The position numbers and the translations under genes were made by a program. Source: Breviolum minutum Mf 1.05b.01 (taxonomy: Eukaryota > Sar > Dinophyceae > Suessiales > Symbiodiniaceae). Taken from it: a stretch of 64,000 nucleotides of DNA. Positions 25,111-35,575 of the stretch are shown in pieces. The stretch is taken from positions 1 through 64,000 of the forward strand of contig DF239540.1 of the NCBI GenBank assembly GCA_000507305.1. The letters are read 5' to 3'. The notes under the pieces were generated by a model that saw only the letters and a program-made list of their open reading frames with translations, ran no database searches and was not told the origin of the DNA. Each line of letters begins with the position of its first letter. Position 1 is the first letter of the stretch.

Positions 25111-25235
25111 AATGCTGGTGCAGCATTTGTGAGTCATAGTATCAGGCACGCTTGAAGTTCTTTGATGGCGAACTCTTTGAAGCTGTCTTTGTGCACATTA
25201 GGTGCCGCATGGTCGCGGTGAAAAAGAGCCTGTAG
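25111..25235 (+). CDS. 3'-terminal exon, with possible 17-nt intron
   Basis: Exon 25146-25235 follows an AG, is open for 29 codons (ARLKFFDGELFEAVFVHIRC) and ends with TAG 25233-25235; it looks like real protein. The preceding 25111-25128, after a perfect pyrimidine-rich acceptor (tttctttcag), reads NAGAAF and is followed by GTGAGT. Both exons are phase 0, which would make 25129-25145 a 17-nt intron. More cautiously the 25146 exon joins some other upstream exon. Function unknown. Confidence 0.4.
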
Positions 25236-25625
25236 CCGCTGTAATCCAGTTCAACGTGTAAAGGATGTAAAGTAAAGAAATGCATGTCACTAAGATCTTT
25301 ATAGTGAATGAATTGCCACCATATGACCATATGTTCTTATAATTTGCGTATGAATCTGAGACTCCCCCTCTATCATCGATCAGGATGAACGCAGCTGGCA
25401 TTCATACTGTACTACAGTTGCATTCCACTGAGAATATCAATTGGCAGGTGTCGTATCCGATGGGGCCAGTTTGATATTCATCAAGTCACCGCAGTCGCGC
25501 AGCACCTCGTGGCTTTTTGGCCGCCACATGCAAAAAGTTGTCAGTGATGGTTAAGTTTAGTAGGCAATTATGTGTGTGTGCACCTTACCTAGCAAGAAAT
25601 TTGCATACAATTTTTCACATCGCAG

Positions 25626-25794
25626 GGAATTCCCAAGCACTCCAACATTTTCCCCGACATTTTCCGACATTGTGATTTTACCTCAGGATCTAAATGCCAC
25701 AGATCGGGAAGTATTTCGAGATGCTGCTCAGATGCATGCAAGGATTCATGCAGATTGTTTGCATAGGTTTGCACCCACCATTACTACCAGGTGA
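25626..25794 (+). CDS. 3'-terminal exon, unrecognised
   Basis: After an acceptor ending at 25625 (atcgcag) and in phase 2, the frame reads STPTFSPTFSDIVILPQDLN, then an amphipathic helix (DREVFRDAAQMHARIHADC), and closes with TGA 25792-25794. It may belong with exons at 25.1 kb or 26.1 kb. No family recognised. Confidence 0.45.
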
Positions 25795-26101
25795 TGCCAG
25801 GTGCTATCATTGAGATACAGGATGCTATTTGTACATTCATACTTTCGTATAATAGTTCTGAGTCAACACATTTAACATCATTTAACTATACTTGTGGCTG
25901 CTTGATTTTGTGGCTTTGTTCCGGGGACCATCTCTGCTTACAGCAGTCCATTACAGGATATTAATTAGGAGAGAGATACTATATAGTGATCTATAGTGTG
26001 ATTTGCTTCCAAGCTTTGTTTCGCTTCAAGTATGTTGTGTGTATTGTTCGTTGTTTGCTTGTCAAGTCTCGACATATTTGGACATGTGCGTGGCTGTGCA
26101 G

Positions 26102-26400
26102 ATGACTCAATGGCTGCAGCATCGTATTGCAAGCATGTCGAAGGTGCGGGACAGTCCTGTTTGTTCAAACTTGTCAATGATGCAAGTTCTTCGGGTCTTG
26201 GGGTATGGAAAAGCTATACACATGATCTAACGAAGTTTAGTTGGAAAACATCCGATACACGAACTTTTGTTCACCCAGAACATACAGTAGCTGAGGGTAG
26301 AGCAGCTGAGAGTAGAGTAGCTGAGAGGAGTAGTATCCTACTTTGTCCAGCTTTACAGCAAGTAGCAGCAGCATTAGCCAGTACCAGCCAGTCGCACTAG
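26102..26400 (+). CDS. Exon of unrecognised protein
   Basis: Begins in phase 1 after a TGCAG ending at 26101 and reads DSMAAASYCKHVEGAGQSC then FKLVNDASSSGLGVWKSYTH. Protein-like composition ends near 26300, where imperfect copies of GAGTAGCTGAGA begin; the frame stays open to TAG 26398-26400. A donor near 26300 is likely but not fixed. Confidence 0.4.
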
Positions 26401-26664
26401 CAGTGGCCACTAGCCAGTAGCAGCAGTGGCAGAATGATCAAGTATGTTTGCTGCTTTTTGTGGAACCTGGTGAACCCTGATCCATGGTGGTCTTCCTTTG
26501 CAGAGATGGAGTTGGGAATTTGCATGTGTGCATTTCTATTCAAGTCGGGCATTTGGCATGCATCTTGTTAGAGGGGGACTCTTTCTCGAAATAAAATCAT
26601 GCAATGACAAATAGTGATAAATAAGAATGTCAATAGTATGGACTTTGTAATTGTGTCGCTTTAG

Positions 26665-27562
26665 GCTGACATGATTCAAGGCACACTCTGCAAATCCTCC
26701 GGATGCATTGACATTCCATTCATGACTCAAGACATTGCGATGACTAAATCTCAACCGCTTTGTTTCCCAAATCGCTTCTCACTTTGGCTTGCTGTTTGCA
26801 CATTCAGTGCATGTCAAGACAGTGAAACAGAGCGGACTGAACTCATACAGTCCTAAAGCCATTTGCATCAGAACCCCCTTCGTTTTCTTGAGGCACAGCG
26901 GCTGCAATGGCTTAAGCTCCTTGCAGCTGCCGGGATTCGAAACGACGAGGACTGCGTGACACGCAGTGTTGCAGCATGTTGCAGTCGCATTTTGATCATT
27001 TCTCCCTTTTTTCTCGGGAGATCAACGTAGTCCAACTGCAGAGCCTCCTGCATAATTTCAGTCATCTTTGAGTTTTAAGATGAACACTTTTGCCAGGAGG
27101 AGGATTTCGAGGAAAAGCTTCGCGCCTTTGACGAAGAGACCCCAACACCGCCAGGCAGTCAGACGCTCTCGACTGGAATGTGTCATATGTTATGTCATTT
27201 CAGTATGCCAAAGGCAAGCCTGCAATGAAATGAAAAGAAATGAAATCTATTTACAAATTTTACAAGCCGCAACACTAGTTTGCACCATATTGCACGGCTT
27301 GGTTTTTCCAGCCTCCACCACTGGAATCCTCCAGTGATTCAATGATCACCACAGTGCCTTGACATGCCTCGACGGCCTCACGGATGCAGCCGCGTCTCTC
27401 ATTGTCTCGCAGGATGACTTAACTTCCCACTGGAAGTTGTCCATACATCCACCTGTGACTTTGGAACCCTGCAAAGATTTGAGTGGTGTTTGCTCAGCTG
27501 GAAAAAGGGACAGGTGGCGGTTGAATGCGGCTGGCTTGCCTTTAGGGACATGCAGAGAATGA
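26665..27562 (+). CDS. Multi-exon unrecognised gene
   Basis: Four candidate exons begin after clean acceptors at 26665 (phase 0, ADMIQGTLCKSSGCIDIPF), 26872 (phase 0, PLRFLEAQRLQWLKLLAAAG), 27080 (phase 1, CQEEDFEEKLRAFDEETPTP) and 27413 (phase 0, DDLTSHWKLSIHPPVTLEPC), the last ending with TGA 27560-27562. Each is far more protein-like than the competing frames. Donors between them are ambiguous (GC at 26969 or GT at 26981 both give phase 1 for the third exon). Exons at 25.6 and 26.1 kb may belong to the same gene. No domain recognised; the stretch lies just upstream of the retroelement. Confidence 0.45.
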
Positions 27563-27916
27563 TCAGAATTGAGGTGTTTTTTTTTGACATTGGAACCATT
27601 GGAGACCTAGTACCTCGCTTTACACCATCATGCACTATAGTCTACTGTAGCTAAGTGCAAACGTGTCAAACCAAAAGTATTCAAAAGTACCAGTCAGTAT
27701 GAATGGCTGATTTGGCATGTTACCACCTTAATGTCGTGGAGGATCGCAGGATGAGAGGTTTTGACTCGTGACATGTTTCGATCATCCGAACTCCTCGTCT
27801 CCATGTCTCCAAGGCACCTGGTGCTCTTACTGGGCGAGCTGCCAAGTCTCCAACAAGGACCGTGACTAAGCGACAGCACGGCAGGACAACGCGATATGTA
27901 TGCGTACATGTAAAGC

Positions 27917-27979
27917 GATGTATGTATGTACGTATGTATGTATGTATGTATGTATGTATGTATGTATGTATGTATGTAT
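27917..27979. repeat. (TATG)n microsatellite, left of retroelement
   Basis: About fifteen tandem TATG/GTAT units, ending at a single N (27980), after which sequence of the retroelement begins. Confidence 0.9.
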
Positions 27980-27997
27980 NTCGCACTGGTAGCGGAG

Positions 27998-28016
27998 CTG
28001 CCTGACGGAGAGGCAG
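27998..28016 (+). other. Hairpin CTGCCT-GACGGAG-AGGCAG at the element's left edge
   Basis: A perfect 6-bp stem (27998-28003 with 28011-28016) closes a 7-base loop, within a longer region whose ends CGCAC (27982-27986) and GTGCG also pair. It vaguely resembles a tRNA anticodon arm, but loop position 33 is not T, so I do not call a tRNA. Confidence 0.4.
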
Positions 28017-28047
28017 GTTCGTTGCTGGTGCGTTGCTGACAGGCGCC

Positions 28048-29313
28048 ATGGCCAGTGATTTAGGGAAAGCCACTTTCTATCGAGATGATGAGATTGTGGT
28101 AGATCGTGATGGAATCCCACACTACACTGGAGCTGAAGCTGGATTGATGAAAGACTATAGGAGGCGAGTGCTTTTCACCTACAGCAACTTAGAAGGTGAG
28201 GGCAAGGATGAGGCTGAAGAAGTTCAGGAAGATAGCCACACAAAGAATTCACCACCAGTTTCACAACAAGTACCTCAGCCTGAGGAGCAGCCACAGCAGT
28301 GGCAAGAAGAGGGCAGCATGGCTCTCATTGATACTGCGTGCACAGCTTGCATGCACTCGAGGAGTTGGAGAGAGCAGTACCAACCCACTTTACCAGAAGG
28401 CCTTGAGTGCAGCCCCACGCCATACAGGAAGCTGTTCCACTTTGCCAATGGAGCTTCAACAGAGGATCAGGTTCCAGTTTGGAGGATCCCCATCTTTCTG
28501 AAGGGATATCGAGGAGAAGTCTTTTCAGCTGAAGTTCCTTCTGGTCACACCCCTCTACTACTGTCTATTTCGTCCATGGCAGCTTTGGACATGGTGATAC
28601 ACGTCAAGGATCAGAAGGTTTTTGTCAACAGCCTCAACATCGAGATGACCCTCTTCACCACGAAGACACGTCACCTGGCCATCTGGGTAGCATATGATCC
28701 TCAGGTGGGCATCTATGACGCCTTGAATCCCAAGAAGGAGCAGCCGAAGATCATCTCAGAGAGAGAGGACCTGATGGTGTACTACCAAGAGGAAGGTGGT
28801 TACCAAGTGTTAGAAGGGATGGCGTTCAAGGAGGTTGAGGATTTTGGACGAAGATCACCAGCCAAGAAGCCATCACTCGGTGAGAGAGGAGTGAGGACGA
28901 CAGACAAGAGGAGTGAGATCAGTCTGAGGAGAGAGGCAGAGTTGAGTGAGGCAGCTTCACATGTGCAACAGCAAGATAAGAGGATGTGGTCAGCTCTACA
29001 GAGAGGATTCACTATGGCAGAGCAATGGGCAACCGATGGCTTTCAGAGCACAGTCGTCTTCGAGCCTTTTGCAGGCAGCTTCAGATTGACTCAGACAGCG
29101 TCTAGCATCTTTGGTTGGACAAATTCCCAGCCGATGGATTTGCTGGATGGCTATGACCTTCTCACCTCGCATGGTGAGCAACTTGTCTTCAACACCTTGG
29201 AGCAGCACGACCCCTACCTGACAGTCGTGGCCTTTGATTGTCGGATCTGGACCTTGATGACCAACATGAACCAAGGAGTGGACTGGCAGAGACTGTGGGG
29301 AGGCTCACGTTGA
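28048..29313 (+). pseudogene. Retroelement: Gag remnant, protease, start of methyltransferase-like region
   Basis: First ATG 28048 starts MASDLGKATFYRDDEIVVD; about 60 residues resemble the N-terminal edge of a copia Gag, then the frame passes at once through a Gln/Pro-rich linker to the protease. The expected capsid core and CCHC knuckle are missing. The protease has ALIDTACT around 28321-28344 (D-T-A where retropepsins have D-S/T-G) and a hydrophobic flap-like stretch. From about 29040 a Rossmann-like segment begins (VFEPFAGSFRLTQTA), similar to motif I of C5 methyltransferases, ending in LTVVAFDCRIW where a PPC-like loop would be expected. The frame stops at TGA 29311-29313; the same domain continues in the next frame. 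Confidence 0.8.
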
Positions 29314-30013
29314 GGAGAGTCAAGAAGATCTGTTTGCATATAGAGCCAGCCGAGGGCGGTTCTACCTAGTCGAGAACCCAGCAGGATCAGCAGCCTGGGT
29401 GTTTGATGGTCTTTTGAGGAGCCTGTTAGAAGAAGGAGATGGCAAATATGTGGTGGCAGATCAATGTGCTTACGGGCTTCGAGACCGCGACAGCCAGAGG
29501 CCCATCAAGAAGCCGACAGGATTTTTGTCCAATAACGAGCACGTCCTGAACCGACTTGGGAAGAAGTGCACTTGCAGCTTTGGGGCTCACCAGCAGTTGC
29601 TTGGCGGGAACTCGGGAGGAGCGAGATCGCGTCAAGCAGCCGCTTACCCAAAACAGCTGTGCGTGGCCATCTGCAAAGGCATCCTGGAGAGCATGAGGTC
29701 AGAGTACGCGATGTCTATGGCCTGGAGAGAAGAAGCTTTTCCAGCCCATGAGGAGGATGGAGTTGAGGAGCTTCATGAGGAGATGGTTCCAGGAGGCCCG
29801 GCAGATGAGGATGTGGACATGGAGGCAGTCGACCGATGGGAGATGTCTGACGGGTATCTTAGTCGGTACCACTTGGTTCCAAGGAGAAGGTTGCTTCGGC
29901 CCACAGGCTATATGGACATGCCCGTGGAGATCAGCCAGCTTTCCCACCGGCGAATCACCAAGAAGTTGATGCCAGATGGCAACATCAAAGTGCTGGAGGA
30001 TGACTTGGCATAA
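29314..30013 (+). pseudogene. Retroelement: second half of methyltransferase-like region
   Basis: The continuing frame (open from about 29282) reads GRFYLVENPAGSAAWVF, then a region with DQCAYGLRD and RLGKKCTCSFGAHQ. The ENP motif recalls the ENV/ENP of cytosine methyltransferases. The downstream part (KPTGFLSNN) is typical of these dinoflagellate elements. The frame shift near 29296-29312 lies at a GGGG run. The frame stops at TAA 30011-30013; an extra T at 30011 accounts for the shift into the next frame. Confidence 0.75.
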
Positions 30014-32990
30014 GAAGGCAGCAGACACTACAGAGGACGCAGAGGATTGGACAGGAGAGACCATCTTTCCTTTGAAGACAGAGGCGGAGATTGAGACTGC
30101 TAGAAGGAGCGAGAAGGACCAGCAGGTGGCAGAGGAGTCAAAGAAGGACCGCACCCTGTTGAGGAGAAGAGCTCGCACTCGACAACTTCAACGTGGTTTT
30201 TGGTCTGAGGTTCAAGATGAGGAGACAGTCAGCTTGATGTTGAGGAGCTTAGAAGACTATGAGGAGACAGGGTCTAGAGATTGGCAGTCTGTGGATGTCG
30301 CAGCTGCACTGGGCTCTGAATGGTTAGCTCTGGAATCGTCCAAGGTGGATGTCAACCTCATCTTGGTCTCAGCGAAGGCCAAGAGAATGAGAAAGCCGCA
30401 ACCCTACTTTGGTCCTTTGGAGGCGCCGCTGAGGAAGACGCTTCTTTTGCTGCCAGATGACAAGGTGTTGTCAACTGACTGGGAAGAGTGGGGAAGGATG
30501 GCACCGTCGTCACAGATTAGACCTTTGACGGCACCAAGTCGACGTTTGTGCGTGTCCCTCTTTGGCAAGTTTCCGGGAGAAGATCACCAAGCTGACCAAC
30601 CCGAGTTTGACCGGTTTCAAGCAGAGGAGCAAACCCGGGAGGCCAGATGGCAGAACCTTCCACGAGAGTTGAAGCTAGCCATCAAGAGGATACACATAAA
30701 CCTCGGACACGCCAGTGTACCAGCGATGTTGAAGGCCTTGAGGATCAGCAGAGCATCAGAAACTGCGATCAAGGCTGTTAGACTTTTCCGATGTCCAGAT
30801 TGCCCCCGTCTACAAGAGCCGAAGTTACCACGGCCGAGCAAACTTCCAGTTGCAGAGGACTTCAACGTGCAACTGGGACTTGATGTGCTGGAGGTGAAGG
30901 ACGCCGACAACAAGTCTTGGAGTTTTCTCAACATTCTTTGCCAAGGAACGACCTACCAGATCTGCACTCTGTTAGGGGAGACACACAAGAACCCAACAGG
31001 AAGGCAGGTCGTAGAAGCTTTCACTTCAGGTTGGTTGCAGTGGGCAGGATTCCCAGAGAGAGGAGTCATGACCGACAGAGCCAAGCCGTTCTTGAGAGAT
31101 GTAGCACAAGAAGTAGCAGATCATGGTTGCTTCTTCGACACCGCAGCGAAGGCAGCGCCATGGCAGATAGGCGCAGTTGAGCGTCACGGTGGCATCTGGA
31201 AGGGGATGTTCAAGAAGGTGGCGTATGCAGAGCAGATCAACACCAGAGAAGGAGTTCTGCTGACAGCTGCCGCGTGCAATCAGGCCAAGAACAGTCTTTC
31301 AAGGAAGCATGGCTTTGCTCCAACGCAGCTGGTGCTGGGCAAGGACATCCGGCTTCCAGCTGATTTGGTCGATGAGCAGGAGGTGCATCGGATTGGTGCA
31401 CAAGCCTTGGCAGACAATCCAGAGACCCGTTTCTACAAGAAGCACCAACTGAGGATGAAGGCAAGAGAGGCTTTTGTGCAGTCAGCGAATTCAGAAGCCA
31501 TTCGCAGAGCAGAGCTTCGACAGGTGAGGCCATGGAGAGGCCCTTTCTACCCCGGGATGTATGTCTTCTACTGGGATGGAGCCAGTGCACAAATCCCAGG
31601 GCCTTCATGCTGGAGAGGAGTGGCGAGAGTTATCGGTAAGGAAGGCTCTCACACAGTTTGGATTAGTCATCGAGGACTTTTGTTGGCAGTATCGCCCGAG
31701 CATTTGGCCAGAGCCTTTGATGAGGAGGTGAGGCAATGGGCAACTGTGGGTCAGGAGTCACCGAAGCCACCAGATGAGTGGCCGCAAGAGGCCGAAAGTG
31801 ATGAGCAGAAGGATGAGACAGAGAGAAGGACAGAGGATGTTAGAGAAGAGGAGCAAGAAGCCGAGGAGATTTTGCCTTTGGAGGAGCCAAGGGCAAATGA
31901 TGGTGTTGAGGATTTGTCATCATCATCTACTTCAATGGGCCGCATCGCTTTGGAATCAAGGCGAGAGATGAAGAGAGAGATGAAGAGCTTCGAGTTCTTT
32001 GATCGCAGAGAGCGAGAAAGGAAGAGGCTGAAAGGACAGAAGGATGAACCAGCTAGACCAACTGCCGCGGAGGTTCCGGTACCAGCTGACGAAGACTTAG
32101 AGTTCGACCCAGACCGGCATGACTACCACCAAGCCAAGCCGTCCAGGAGACTGGATCCCATAGCAGAGGGTCCAGAGGTAGAGGCACAGGAAAGAGAAGC
32201 CAAGAGGCTGAGGGTAGGTGAAGCGGAGGATGCTTCCCTACAAGCAAGCGATGTCCCATTCGCTTTCATTAACTTTCTCAAGGACACTTCGAAGATGTAC
32301 TACAGGAGGCGCGAGAGATCGTTTCTGGCAGAAGGCATCGATGAGAGTGTTTTCCTGTTCGGCATGAAAAGGAATAGCTTTCAGGAGAGATATGAAGCTT
32401 TAGCTGCACAGACTGCAGGAGGAGCCACGAAGAAGAAGGGAAGGAAGGAGATCCGTCTGAACGAACTGTCTGAGGAGCAGAAGAGGCTTTTCACGGATCC
32501 AGGCGGATCCGACCAGAAGGAATGGGATGCTTGGAAGAGCAAGGAGGCTTGCGAAGTTCTGGATGTGGCTGAAAGTCGAAGATTGAGGAAGGAGAAGCCG
32601 GACCTCATAGTTCCCACGCGGTGGGTGAGAACCAATAAACACGATGGTTTAGTGGGTCAGCCTTTCCTAGCCAAATCCAGGCTAGTAGTGCAGGGCTTTA
32701 AAGACAAGGCTCTAGGGCACTACAGAAGGGACGCCCCGACAGCGTCAGCCATAGCAGAAAGCATCTGCTTGGCGGTGTGTGCATTCCACTGCTTCACGCT
32801 CATCAAGAACGCATATTTTTCCGGAAAGTCTGTTGGAAGAGAAGTGTACCTGGACCAACCAAGAGGTGGACTCCCAGGACTACAGCCAGGGCAACTGCTG
32901 AAGGCTAACAAGGCCATCTATGGTTTTGCAGAGGCAGCGAGACTTTTCTGGTTAGCGCTTCGTGAACACCTTTTGAGCAATGCAGGAGAG
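30014..32990 (+). pseudogene. Retroelement: integrase and first part of reverse transcriptase
   Basis: The integrase zinc-binding HHCC motif is at about 30690-30800 (IHINLGH ... CPDC). The catalytic triad is visible: Asp in LGLDVLEVKD (about 30879), Asp in VMTDRAKPF (about 31069), Glu in GAVERHGG (about 31177). A charged linker follows, with many Glu/Arg. The RVT_2-type reverse transcriptase starts near 32600 with VPTRWVRTN, LVVQGFKD and DAPTAS. Where copia enzymes have DIKNAYF this copy has LIKNAYFSGK (about 32799-32828), so the first catalytic Asp is replaced by Leu. The frame ends in the next shift near 32985. Confidence 0.85.
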
Positions 32991-33692
32991 CAAACTGGAG
33001 CCAGCTTTGTTCTACTACAGAGTGGAAGGGAAGCTGAAGGGCATTATCGTCACCCACGTCGATGACATAGAAGGTGGGCTCAGTGATTCAGTTTTGAACA
33101 AGGCCTTTCAGCGATCGTCACAAGCTTTGGAGTTTGCAACCAACCATGTCAAGGATTTCATATTCCGTGGCAGAGAGGTGAAACAGAATGCACAGGCACC
33201 ACGTAGATGTTTCGATGAGGAAGTACGCTTTGTCGATGAAGGTGCTGAAGATCGACAAAACAAGGAAGCAGCAACTAGATCAAGAGTTGACTGAGGAAGA
33301 GAAGGAGACCCTAAACAGTTCAGCTGGCGAGTTAGGTTGGATAGCACGCCAACTGAGGTGCGACCTTACTTTTGAAAATGGGGTCATCCAGAGGAGCAAG
33401 TCTGACCCGGTGGTTGCCGATTTGGTTCGATTGAAGCAGTACATCGGCATGGCTAGAAGAAGTGCCGACTTTCGAATGAGGTACTGGTCGGATGTGAACT
33501 TGAAGGAATCAGTGATAGTTCACCTGGCAGACTCAGGCCATGCCAACGGCACTCCGGAGAAGGACGAGCAGATGAGGTATAGAAGTGTGGGTGGCTATTT
33601 CATTCTGGCCGCCAACCCAGGCATCTTGAAAGGCGAGACGGTCAGATGCAATGTGCTGGCGTACCATTCTGGTGTGACCCAGAGAGTCTGCA
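32980..33692 (+). pseudogene. Retroelement: reverse transcriptase end and partial RNase H
   Basis: A frame starting near 32980 carries SKLEPALFYY and the active-site box HVDD at 33055-33066, then shifts again near 33185 into a frame with DVSMRKYA. The RNase H begins around 33515 with LADSGHANG (first catalytic Asp) and ends at TQRVC (33692), just where the N and (TATG)n array start, so the later catalytic residues are lost. Confidence 0.85.
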
Positions 33693-33693
33693 N

Positions 33694-33966
33694 TATGTTT
33701 ATGTATGTAAATGTATGTATGTATATGTATGTATGTATATGTATGTATGTATATGTATTTATGTATTTGTATGTATGTATATGTATGTATGTGTATGTAT
33801 GTATGTATGTATGTATGTATGTATGTATGTATGTATGTATGTATGTATGTATGTATGTATGTATGTATGTATGTATATGTGTATGTATGTATGTATATGT
33901 GTATGTATGTATGTATGTATGTATGTATATGTGTATGTATGTATGTATGTATGTATGTATGTATGT
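33694..33966. repeat. (TATG)n microsatellite, right of retroelement
   Basis: About 270 bases of TATG units with occasional TATATG/TTTATG variants, starting right after the single N at 33693. Long open frames on both strands here are repeat by-products. Confidence 0.95.
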
Positions 33967-34056
33967 ACATTGATGTTGTCATGATGTCTTGATTTTATGA
34001 ATGGATTTCTTTGTGTGTCTTATGAATGGGTTCAAGTAGCTGCTCCATTTCCAAAG

Positions 34057-34196
34057 ATTAAAAGCATTAAGAATGCCAGAGCAGCATCGGAACAGTGATC
34101 TGAAGGGCACCTCTTGCGAAGCCACAGGACAAATACAGAGGCATTCGAGAGCTCCACTGCAAGCTCCGCAAGCGTCCGGGACCCACACCAAACTAG
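34057..34196 (+). CDS. 3'-terminal exon pair, unrecognised basic tail
   Basis: After an acceptor ending at 34056 (ccaaag) the frame reads IKSIKNARAASEQ; after 34127 (gccacag) a second exon reads DKYRGIRELHCKLRKRPG and ends with TAG 34194-34196. Both are phase 0 if the first uses a GC or GA donor (34078 or 34090). Basic C-terminus, no family recognised. The gene must extend to the left, where the repeat array and retroelement lie. Confidence 0.4.
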
Positions 34197-34960
34197 ACAA
34201 GCCTTCAGTAGCTGTACGTATGTCAAACACATCAGGCACAGTCAACATAAGTTGGATACATTTGGGGCATGCATCATATTGAATCATGTTCATGTCACTT
34301 TGCTGCCCTAGAAAGAAACTCTGACCGACTTTAGACTCTGTAGTCTCTCGTTCTGAAAGCTTTGCTGCACGCATGCCGGATGCACAATGGCGGAGCTATG
34401 CAGAGCTTCTGTGGGCCGGCAATTAAACTAGTGCCATGATGCCATGTAAGTTATTTCGAGGCCCCACCTGGCAGAACTGCGGCCGTGTCTCCACATGGAG
34501 TGCGGCTTTCAGGCTGGCGAGTTTACACTGACATGAGAATTTCCAAAGTGGAAGCATGTTTGGTGTGTCATTTCTGAAAGTCCTGGTGGCTTTCCAATAC
34601 CAAATTGCTGAAGTCTAGGGAGACATTCGTGTTCTTACAATTATAACCTGAGCAGAAAAAGCAAGAAAGTCCATTTTCTGCCAGTTGACTCCTAGGTTTC
34701 AATGGACCAAGGAGGTATATGGAAAATAGTAGGAGGTGTAGGGATCTGGTCAAGTCGGATGGCTTGGATTGGTAGATAGTGGATTCACAGATATTGTATA
34801 TACATTTGAGTGTGTGTGCGTGTGTGTCAGTTTGGTTTCAATTTCCCAACAGCACATTTTCGTGAAACTCCATATGGCCAATACACACCAATACAATTAC
34901 AATCCAAGACAACAAGTAACAACAACTGTCTCAAGCCGGATTGTGCCTTTGCCTTTGTGT
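34197..34960. other. Gap without supported gene
   Basis: Contains a short GTGTGTGTGCGTGTGTG run near 34809. No exon identified. Confidence 0.4.
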
Positions 34961-34962
34961 AG

Positions 34963-35071
34963 GGAATGCCCGGTGAAAGGTTGTGCGTCTCTTTCCTCAG
35001 TTTCGGATCGCTCAAAGTCACCGGTGTCATTCCCTCAGATCCTGAGACGGGTCTGCTTGGTCACTCAAAGG
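34963..35071 (+). CDS. Possible exon, unrecognised
   Basis: Follows an acceptor near 34962 (tgtgtag) and reads GMPGERLCVSFLSFGSLKV, then PSDPETGLLGHSK with a GT donor at about 35072. The opposite strand is open over part of it, so strand is uncertain. Confidence 0.3.
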
Positions 35072-35179
35072 GTATAATTAAGTGTCCCACACTGGTTGTT
35101 CAATGTGTATACATTATGTGTGGTGCCGTGCAACTGCATTACATTCTAACAAACTTTTGCATGGTAACTAGTGACTTAG

Positions 35180-35575
35180 TAACTTTGCCATTGCTATCAC
35201 ATTTGAAACTCAAGGCCTCTTGCAGCCGGACTAGGACGATGCGTGGCACGCTCCCAAGTGCTTCTGTGATTGTGCAACAAAGGTGGTGCAAAGAATGGAG
35301 ATATGTAAATGTCTCTTTCTGACCTGGCAATTGGTCCATCACTGGTTATAATTTGAGAGTCTTCGTTTGCACTTTGATGCCAGGCTGGTTATCCAGCATC
35401 CTTGTCGCCACTTCGATCCGATGGTGCCATTCAAAGCAAGTGGGGTCACTAGAGAGTCCTTCATGACAATGACAAACTTGACCTGTGAAGGTACAGTCTC
35501 CACACCTGTAACACCTATGACTTCGCCAATGACGCGAAGCCGGATGTCTCTTGCTCTGCAGCTGCAGCAAATTCA
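35180..35575 (-). CDS. Possible minus-strand exons, unrecognised
   Basis: On the minus strand 35575-35346 includes a regular beta-type stretch (DIRLRVIGEVIGVTGVET, then KFVIVMKDSLVTPLALNG), and below it, after an AG near 35264, ALGSVPRIVLVRLQEALSF. The plus strand is also open here. Composition favours the minus reading, but no junction was fixed. Confidence 0.25.

Larger units (their letters stand above)
27981..33692 (+). mobile_element. Degenerate Ty1/copia-type retroelement
   Basis: Domain order protease, methyltransferase-like, integrase, reverse transcriptase, RNase H is that of a copia (Pseudoviridae-like) element, where integrase precedes reverse transcriptase. At least four frame changes (about 29296, 30011, 32985 and 33185) break the polyprotein, most of Gag is absent, the RNase H end is cut by a (TATG)n array, and no long terminal repeats were seen at either edge. 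Both edges are a single N next to the same tetranucleotide repeat. The element is therefore a dead or incompletely assembled copy. A copia element carrying a methyltransferase-like segment agrees with what is known of dinoflagellate retrotransposons. Confidence 0.9.

Noticed and set aside
27981-28035. tRNA-like fold left of the retroelement
   Set aside because: Only an anticodon-arm-like hairpin; loop lacks T at position 33 and no proper D or T arm could be drawn.
33533-33992. Four overlapping open frames rich in Tyr/Met/Cys or Tyr/Ile/His
   Set aside because: Produced by the (TATG)n array; only the part before 33693 is real retroelement sequence.
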